A stretch of DNA of 5,137 bases, taken from Deltaproteobacteria bacterium (GTDB taxonomy: Bacteria; Desulfobacterota; Anaeroferrophillalia; Anaeroferrophillales; Tharpellaceae). Location of the stretch: contig JAUVDU010000161.1 in NCBI GenBank assembly GCA_030595135.1, positions 1-5,137 on the forward strand, read 5' to 3'. The translations under genes and the position numbers were made by a program. How positions within the stretch are numbered: the stretch's first letter is position 1; the number at the start of each line of letters is the position of its first letter. This document shows, one piece after another, positions 1 through 5,137 of the stretch. Under the pieces are notes generated by a model that worked only from the letters and a program-made list of their open reading frames with translations, did no database searches and was not told the origin of the DNA.

Positions 1-1854
<1,854 letters not shown>

Positions 1855-1860
1855 ATGGTG

Positions 1861-2151
1861 ATGCCGGAAAAACACCGGGAACATCTGCCTGAGATTATTC
1901 GCCATAAAGTCGACCAACGCCTAAAGGCCACCCAAGAAAAACATGGCTCGCTTTTTTTTGGTATGGGGATGTTCGGTACTGTGGGCTGGACTATTGCCAT
2001 CCCCACACTCCTTGGTACCCTCTTGGGACGTTGGCTCGACAAGTTGCACCATAGCTCCATATCCTGGACACTTACCGGCCTGTTAATCGGGATGGCAAGC
2101 GGCTGCTTGATAGCCTGGCGCTGGATTACCAAAGAAGGAGAAAAAAAGTGA
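1861..2151 (+). CDS. atpQ: AtpQ, small N-ATPase membrane protein of the AtpI/AtpZ type
   Basis: This small protein (96 residues from the chosen start) has a charged, basic N-terminus (about 1-28) and two clear hydrophobic helices (about 31-56 and 68-88). The helices are separated by the short loop GRWLDKLHHSS, and the tail is basic (TKEGEKK). The layout and the G-R-W-L-D turn fit the AtpI/AtpZ-like proteins annotated as putative F0F1-ATPase subunit (ATPase_gene1). In N-ATPase operons this gene is called atpQ. Its role is not established. AtpI homologues of Na+ F-ATPases help assemble the c ring, and Bacillus AtpZ/AtpI has been linked to Mg2+ uptake, so an assembly role is an inference. The start at 1861 is chosen for its ribosome binding site spacing; the frame is open back to 1855, directly against the atpC stop. 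The gene ends on an A7 run that also touches the atpR start. Confidence 0.85.
   Translation: MPEKHREHLPEIIRHKVDQRLKATQEKHGSLFFGMGMFGTVGWTIAIPTLLGTLLGRWLDKLHHSSISWTLTGLLIGMASGCLIAWRWITKEGEKK
2134..2140 (+). promoter_or_regulatory. Ribosome binding site for atpR
   Basis: GAAGGAG lies within the last codons of atpQ, 7 bases before GTG 2148 and 10 bases before ATG 2151. It can serve either start. It also sits immediately before an A AAA AAG heptamer (2142-2148). Confidence 0.55.
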
Positions 2152-2435
2152 TGAACATGCCAATCATGTTGATTATGCAATGTGTTGCTGGGGCAATCAT
2201 TGGCGTACTCTATTTCGGCGGTTTGTGGCTGACCTTAAATAAACTGACGGAAACCAGACGATGGGGCCTCTGGTTGGGGATAAGCTTTCTGCTACGCACC
2301 ACTATAGCGGCAGCCTCTTTCTGGTTTCTTGGGGCCGGCGACTGGCGGCGGATAGTGGCCCTGGCAACAGGTTTTACCATAGTCCGTTTTCTCTCCGTAA
2401 AACAAATTCGACCAGAACCTTTGCAATCCTCATGA
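2151..2435 (+). CDS. atpR: AtpR, N-ATPase-specific three-helix membrane protein
   Basis: The 94-residue protein is almost entirely hydrophobic, with three predicted membrane helices (about 6-27, 39-60 and 66-83) and a short polar C-terminus. It matches AtpR (Pfam family 'N-ATPase, AtpR subunit'), a protein known only from N-ATPase operons and always placed between atpQ and atpB. It is the strongest single marker that this is not an ordinary F-ATPase. Two arginines lie inside hydrophobic helices: R49 (SFLLRTT) in helix 2 and R79 (TIVRFLS) in helix 3. Buried arginines have been suggested to interact with the c-ring carboxylates; the function is untested as far as I know. The atpQ stop and this ATG share one base (TGATG); a GTG at 2148 is a possible alternative start. 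The 3' end overlaps atpB by four bases (ATGA). Confidence 0.88.
   Translation: MNMPIMLIMQCVAGAIIGVLYFGGLWLTLNKLTETRRWGLWLGISFLLRTTIAAASFWFLGAGDWRRIVALATGFTIVRFLSVKQIRPEPLQSS
2154..2170 (+). other. Small inverted repeat at the start of atpR
   Basis: AACATG (2154-2159) and CATGTT (2165-2170) are perfect inverted repeats around the loop CCAAT. The stem has only two G-C pairs, so it would be weak. Two more pairs are possible outside a G-G mismatch (2151-2152 with 2172-2173). It begins 5 bases after the A AAA AAG heptamer at the end of atpQ. Confidence 0.35.
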
Positions 2436-3112
2436 AATATTCACCGGATCTCTATATTCTGCTGGACTGGGGCTGGGGACAGATTAATGCCACCCTGCTA
2501 TTTACTTGGATCATTATGGCACTTATGGTCGGAGGGAGCTGGTTGATTACCCGGCACCTGACCAGTTCCACAACCATTTCAGTCGGACAGAATCTGTTGG
2601 AGGTTCTAGTGCAGGGCATGGTTGATCATATCGAAGAGATAACTCATCGTTCGGCCCATCGGTTTTTGCCTTTAGTGGGAACCCTGTTTCTCTTTATTCT
2701 GGTTTCCAATATCCTGGGCCTGGTGCCATTTTTCCAGCCGCCAACCGGTTCACTCTCCACCACCTGCGCCTTTGCCCTCTTGGTGTTTGTAGCCGTACCG
2801 GCTTATGCCCTGACAACCAGAACCTTAGGAAATTACCTCGGCGAATATATCAGGCCCACTATCTTGATGCTGCCATTTAACATTCTTGGAGAAATATCCA
2901 GAACCTTTGCTCTGGCCGTCAGACTCTATGGTAATGTCATGAGTGGAACCGTGATCGGCATTGTACTCTTGATTATCACACCGCTTTTTGTGCCGGTGAT
3001 TATGCAGGCATTAAGTCTCTTAACCGGAGTTATTCAGGCCTATATTTTTGCTTTGCTGGCCCTGGTCTATATTGCTTCGGCCATGGAAGGGGAAAAAAAG
3101 GATGAAGGATGA
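2432..3112 (+). CDS. atpB: N-type ATPase membrane subunit a
   Basis: This is the stationary membrane subunit that forms the ion half-channels beside the c ring. The 226 residues contain about five to six hydrophobic helices (first around 20-40, then 78-100, 111-128, 142-160, 171-192 and 195-216). The essential arginine is R164 in VRLYGN (163-168), matching E. coli a-subunit R210, and Q202 in IQAYIFALLA matches the conserved glutamine of the last helix. R-T-F-A-L-A-V-R-L-Y-G-N is the N-type form of this motif. The start at 2432 overlaps the atpR stop (ATGA). The reading frame stays open upstream to an ATG at 2261, but those 57 codons are low-complexity polar sequence read out of frame through atpR, so they are rejected. 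The stop lies inside a 7-base tandem repeat (3100-3125), making the tail GEKKDEG. Confidence 0.96.
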   Translation: MKYSPDLYILLDWGWGQINATLLFTWIIMALMVGGSWLITRHLTSSTTISVGQNLLEVLVQGMVDHIEEITHRSAHRFLPLVGTLFLFILVSNILGLVPFFQPPTGSLSTTCAFALLVFVAVPAYALTTRTLGNYLGEYIRPTILMLPFNILGEISRTFALAVRLYGNVMSGTVIGIVLLIITPLFVPVIMQALSLLTGVIQAYIFALLALVYIASAMEGEKKDEG

Positions 3113-3125
3113 AGGATGAAGGATG
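3100..3125 (+). repeat. 7-base tandem repeat (GGATGAA, 3.7 copies)
   Basis: Three exact copies of GGATGAA (3100-3106, 3107-3113, 3114-3120) are followed by a partial copy GGATG (3121-3125). The repeat contains the atpB stop codon and most of the start of the atpB-atpE gap. Each copy carries an ATG and a GGA purine stretch, and because 7 is not a multiple of 3 the copies put ATGs in all three frames. Perfect short tandem copies are prone to slipped-strand changes in number. Confidence 0.9.
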
Positions 3126-3170
3126 TTTTCGGTCAGCTACAAACTTGAGAAACTAGGAGGAATAACATGA
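3123..3170 (+). other. Possible 15-codon leader frame coupled to atpE
   Basis: The last ATG of the tandem repeat (3123) opens a 15-codon frame encoding MFSVSYKLEKLGGIT. It ends at TGA 3168-3170, which overlaps the atpE start codon as ATGA. The GAAGG of the preceding repeat copy could act as a ribosome binding site. The frame would translate through the atpE Shine-Dalgarno and hand over to atpE, as the other junctions in this operon do. It may equally be chance. Confidence 0.2.
3155..3160 (+). promoter_or_regulatory. Strong Shine-Dalgarno sequence for atpE
   Basis: AGGAGG lies 6 bases before the atpE ATG, a near-ideal match and spacing, and is the best in the window. It fits the need for many more c subunits than any other subunit per complex. 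It decides the start at 3167. Confidence 0.85.
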
Positions 3171-3445
3171 CGGAAATTGCTTTGATCGGTATGGCATCAG
3201 CTTTGGGAGCCGGGCTCTGTATTGGCATTGGAGCCGTCGGCTCCGCCATTGGTGAAGGGTTGGCCGCAGCTGCGGCCCTGCGTGCCATTGCTCAGCAGCC
3301 GGATCATACAGCCACCATAACCCGAACCTTGTTCGTCTCCATGGCCATGATCGAGTCCACGGCGATCTATGCCTTTGTCATCTCCATGATCCTGATCTTT
3401 GCCAATCCCTTCTGGAACTACGTCATTGCTCAAGGAGCCGGATGA
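3167..3445 (+). CDS. atpE: N-type ATPase rotor-ring subunit c
   Basis: This is the two-helix hairpin that oligomerises into the ion-carrying ring. The 92 residues show helix 1 (about 5-35) with a glycine-rich packing pattern (G14, G16, G20, G22, G25, G29), a polar loop AQQPD (42-46) and helix 2 (about 53-80). The ion-binding carboxylate is E63 in M-I-E-S-T-A-I-Y (61-68). E63, S64, T65 and Y68 match the Na+ ligand pattern of Ilyobacter tartaricus c (E65, S66, T67, Y70). At the position of its Q32 ligand this protein has E30, giving two carboxylates per subunit, as in other N-type c subunits. The loop lacks the usual arginine of RQP (Q43 instead). The start is fixed by AGGAGG 6 bases upstream. 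It overlaps atpF by ATGA. Na+ coupling is suggested but not proven. Confidence 0.97.
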   Translation: MTEIALIGMASALGAGLCIGIGAVGSAIGEGLAAAAALRAIAQQPDHTATITRTLFVSMAMIESTAIYAFVISMILIFANPFWNYVIAQGAG

Positions 3446-4185
3446 GTGTTAACTGGTTTACGGTAGCCGCCCAGATTGTCAATTTCTTAATCCTGGTCTG
3501 GCTGTTGAAAAAATTTCTTTACAAGCCGGTTCTGACCGCCATGAACAAGCGGCAGCAAAAGGTTCAGGATGAGTTGAAACAGGCGGCAACCCTGGCAAAA
3601 TCGGCGGAAAAAGAAAAGAAACAGTATCTCGCCTTGCAGGAAGAAGCCCAGAACCGGGGAAAAGAGGAGTTGAGCCGCGCCCGCCGTGATGCCGACAACT
3701 TGCGAAAAAAACTTTTTCAGGAAGTTGAGGCCGAGGCCGAGGCAGCCCATGTTCGCTGGCAAGATGAATTGTCCCGCGAAAAAGCTCGCTTTTTAAAAGA
3801 GGCTAGCGCTCAGGTTGCCGAACAGTTTCAGCACTTGGTGCAAAAGGCTTTGCGTGATTTAGCCGATACCGATCTTGAAGAGAATATGATCTCGCGTTTT
3901 TGTGCTCTGATCGCAAAACACAACACTGAAGCGGATTTTTTCCGACAGTTACAAAACCCTGACAAATTGCAGGTTTCCACCGCTTTCTCTCTCTCAAAGA
4001 GCTCACAGGATGCAATCAGGGAGGTATTGTGGCAACGCCTTGGCGTGCAGCCTGACATCTATTTCCGGCACGAGCCGACCCTCATAGCCGGTATTCTGGT
4101 TTCGTCCAATGACCATAAAATGGAGTGGAATATTCATCAATATCTCGATAACTTTCAAAATGAACTAAAGAGGTTTCTCTCCTGA
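3442..4185 (+). CDS. atpF: N-type ATPase stator subunit b with delta-like C-terminus
   Basis: This is the peripheral-stalk subunit joining subunit a to the catalytic head. It has a single N-terminal membrane helix (about 5-24), then the typical K-F-L-Y-K-P-V-L segment (24-31), and a long charged coiled coil rich in Glu, Lys, Gln and Ala (about 35-125). At 247 residues it is much longer than ordinary b (about 156). The extra part, about 145-247, does not look like coiled coil. It reads like the C-terminal portion of the delta/OSCP subunit: LQVSTAFSLSKSSQDAIREV (176-195), then a PTLIAGILVSS segment (212-222) ending in an amphipathic helix, comparable to delta's V-x-S-A-x-P-L and P-x-L-I-G-G-I. 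No separate atpH gene lies in the window, so this domain may replace delta. The start overlaps atpE (ATGA) with AAGGAG at 3432-3437; the stop shares one base with the alpha ATG. Confidence 0.93.
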   Translation: MSVNWFTVAAQIVNFLILVWLLKKFLYKPVLTAMNKRQQKVQDELKQAATLAKSAEKEKKQYLALQEEAQNRGKEELSRARRDADNLRKKLFQEVEAEAEAAHVRWQDELSREKARFLKEASAQVAEQFQHLVQKALRDLADTDLEENMISRFCALIAKHNTEADFFRQLQNPDKLQVSTAFSLSKSSQDAIREVLWQRLGVQPDIYFRHEPTLIAGILVSSNDHKMEWNIHQYLDNFQNELKRFLS

Positions 4186-5137
4186 TGCTGGAAAAATCAT
4201 TGGACAAAAATCAGCAGGCCTTTGACCAGGCCATCACTTCATTTTCACCGGAAATCCAGGTTGAGGATGTGGGCCGGATACTTTCGGTGCTGGGTCCCAT
4301 TGTCCGGGCCGGGGGTCTTGCTTCTATCGGCTTTGAAGAACTTGTCCAATGTGCAGATGGAACCTTGGGTATGGTCGCCTCCCTGGGGATTGAAACCACC
4401 GGGATCATTCTTTTTGGTCAGGCCAAAGGGGTACGGGCCGGGATGGAGGTGAAAGGGCTGAAACGGGTGGTTGATGTAGAAGTTGGATCTTCTCTCATTG
4501 GCCGAGTATTTACGGCGGCCGGGGTGCCGCTTGATGACAAAGGGCCACTTAGCGGAGATCAACGGCGGCCGATTGAACATCCAGCCCCTGCCATCATGAA
4601 ACGGGATCCGGTAATCACCCCCCTGGAAACGGGCATTAAAGTGATAGATACCATGATTCCCATTGGTAAAGGCCAGCGGGAACTGATCCTTGGCGACCGG
4701 CAGACCGGCAAGACGGCTATTGCCCTGGATGCCATTTGCAACCAGCGCGGCAAAGACGTGATCTGTATCTATACCGCGATTGGCCAGCGCGAGTCGGCCA
4801 CAGCCAGGGTGCTCCATGAGTTACAGGAAAACGGAGCCTTTGATTATACCCTGGTTTTGGTAGCTGGGGGTGAGGAAGGGCCCGGTCTCCAGTTTATTAC
4901 CCCTTATGCGGCCACCGCCATCGGTGAACACTTTATGGAGCAAGGGCGTGATGTTCTCATTGTCTATGATGATCTTACCCGCCATGCCCGCAGCTACCGC
5001 GAATTATCACTTCTTTTAGAACATCCTCCCGGCCGCGAAGCCTACCCTGGAGATATCTTTTATATTCATTCGCGACTGTTGGAACGTTCCACCCATTTAC
5101 GCCGGGAGTTTGGTGGCGGATCACTTACGGCCTTACC
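4185..5137 (+). CDS. atpA: N-type ATPase subunit alpha (3' end beyond window)
   Basis: This is the non-catalytic nucleotide-binding subunit alternating with beta in the head. Only the first 317 of roughly 500 codons are present; the frame stays open to the window edge. The start ATG shares one base with the atpF stop (TGATG), with AAAGAGG (4167-4173) 11 bases upstream. The N-terminal beta-barrel domain (about 25-95) is followed by the nucleotide domain with Walker A GDRQTGKT (170-177, K176) and Walker B Y-D-D-L (261-264). Near the end is the very conserved PPGREAYPGDIFYIHSRLLE stretch. The GDRQTGKT loop (not GGAGVGKT) and the PPGREAYPGD segment mark it as alpha, not beta. The stretch V-A-G-G-E-E-G-P-G-L-Q-F replaces the V-A-T-A-S-E-S-A-A-L-Q-Y of ordinary alpha, in line with the N-type branch. 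Placement after atpF without an intervening delta gene also fits. Confidence 0.96.
   Translation, partial: MLEKSLDKNQQAFDQAITSFSPEIQVEDVGRILSVLGPIVRAGGLASIGFEELVQCADGTLGMVASLGIETTGIILFGQAKGVRAGMEVKGLKRVVDVEVGSSLIGRVFTAAGVPLDDKGPLSGDQRRPIEHPAPAIMKRDPVITPLETGIKVIDTMIPIGKGQRELILGDRQTGKTAIALDAICNQRGKDVICIYTAIGQRESATARVLHELQENGAFDYTLVLVAGGEEGPGLQFITPYAATAIGEHFMEQGRDVLIVYDDLTRHARSYRELSLLLEHPPGREAYPGDIFYIHSRLLERSTHLRREFGGGSLTAL

Noticed and set aside
2261..2431. N-terminal extension of subunit a by 57 codons
   Set aside because: The frame is open, but the peptide is polar and unlike any a subunit, and the bases encode AtpR helices 2 and 3 in another frame. The ATGA overlap at 2432 matches the other junctions of the operon.
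3113..3166. Terminator or promoter in the atpB-atpE gap
   Set aside because: I find no G+C-rich hairpin followed by T-run and no clear -35/-10 pair; the gap is better explained as a translation leader for atpE.
4245..4817. Minus-strand open frame of 190 codons inside atpA
   Set aside because: It is the longest antisense frame but runs opposite to the conserved alpha nucleotide domain, is rich in His, Pro, Gly and Arg, and resembles nothing.

Overview
This window holds most of one polycistronic operon on the + strand, encoding a rotary ATPase of the N-type (N-ATPase), a divergent, laterally mobile branch of the F-type ATPases. The gene order seen is atpD (beta), atpC (epsilon), atpQ, atpR, atpB (a), atpE (c), atpF (b) and atpA (alpha, cut by the window end). 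This order starts with beta-epsilon, inserts the two small membrane proteins AtpQ and AtpR before the a subunit, and has no separate delta gene. It is the published N-ATPase signature (atpDCQRBEFAG) and differs from the housekeeping layout atpIBEFHAGDC. The expected last gene, atpG (gamma), would lie just beyond the right edge.

Layout: positions 1-61 are a short leader with a ribosome binding site and no recognisable gene. Positions 62-1854 encode the F1 subunits beta and epsilon. Positions 1861-2435 encode AtpQ (two membrane helices) and AtpR (three membrane helices). Positions 2432-4185 encode the membrane and stator subunits a, c and b. From 4185 to the end is the first 317 codons of alpha. 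Nearly all junctions are stop/start overlaps (ATGA or TGATG) or directly abutting. The exception is a 54-base gap before atpE that carries a 7-base tandem repeat and the best Shine-Dalgarno sequence of the window. Every gene appears intact.

How the parts work together: alpha and beta form the catalytic hexamer. Epsilon would sit with gamma on the central stalk. The c ring carries ions past the single arginine of subunit a, and b is the stator. The b protein is long (247 residues), and its C-terminal third resembles the C-terminal part of the delta subunit, which would explain the missing atpH. The c subunit carries the E-S-T-x-x-Y motif of Na+-binding rings plus a second carboxylate in helix 1. 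The coupling ion is therefore probably Na+ but cannot be settled by sequence, because the N-ATPase c ring of Burkholderia pseudomallei was reported to be H+-specific.

Host: N-ATPase operons are scattered among Proteobacteria, Desulfobacterota, Cyanobacteria, Chlorobi, Planctomycetes and some methanogenic archaea, often next to a normal F- or A-type enzyme. The moderate base composition and good Shine-Dalgarno sites fit a Gram-negative bacterium, perhaps a marine or anaerobic Desulfobacterota or proteobacterium, but this is only inference. The system is a known, little-studied enzyme family rather than a wholly new one. The features most worth a second look are the b/delta-like fusion, an unusual polar-loop sequence in the c subunit, the repeat-containing leader before atpE, and a possible frameshift site between atpQ and atpR.
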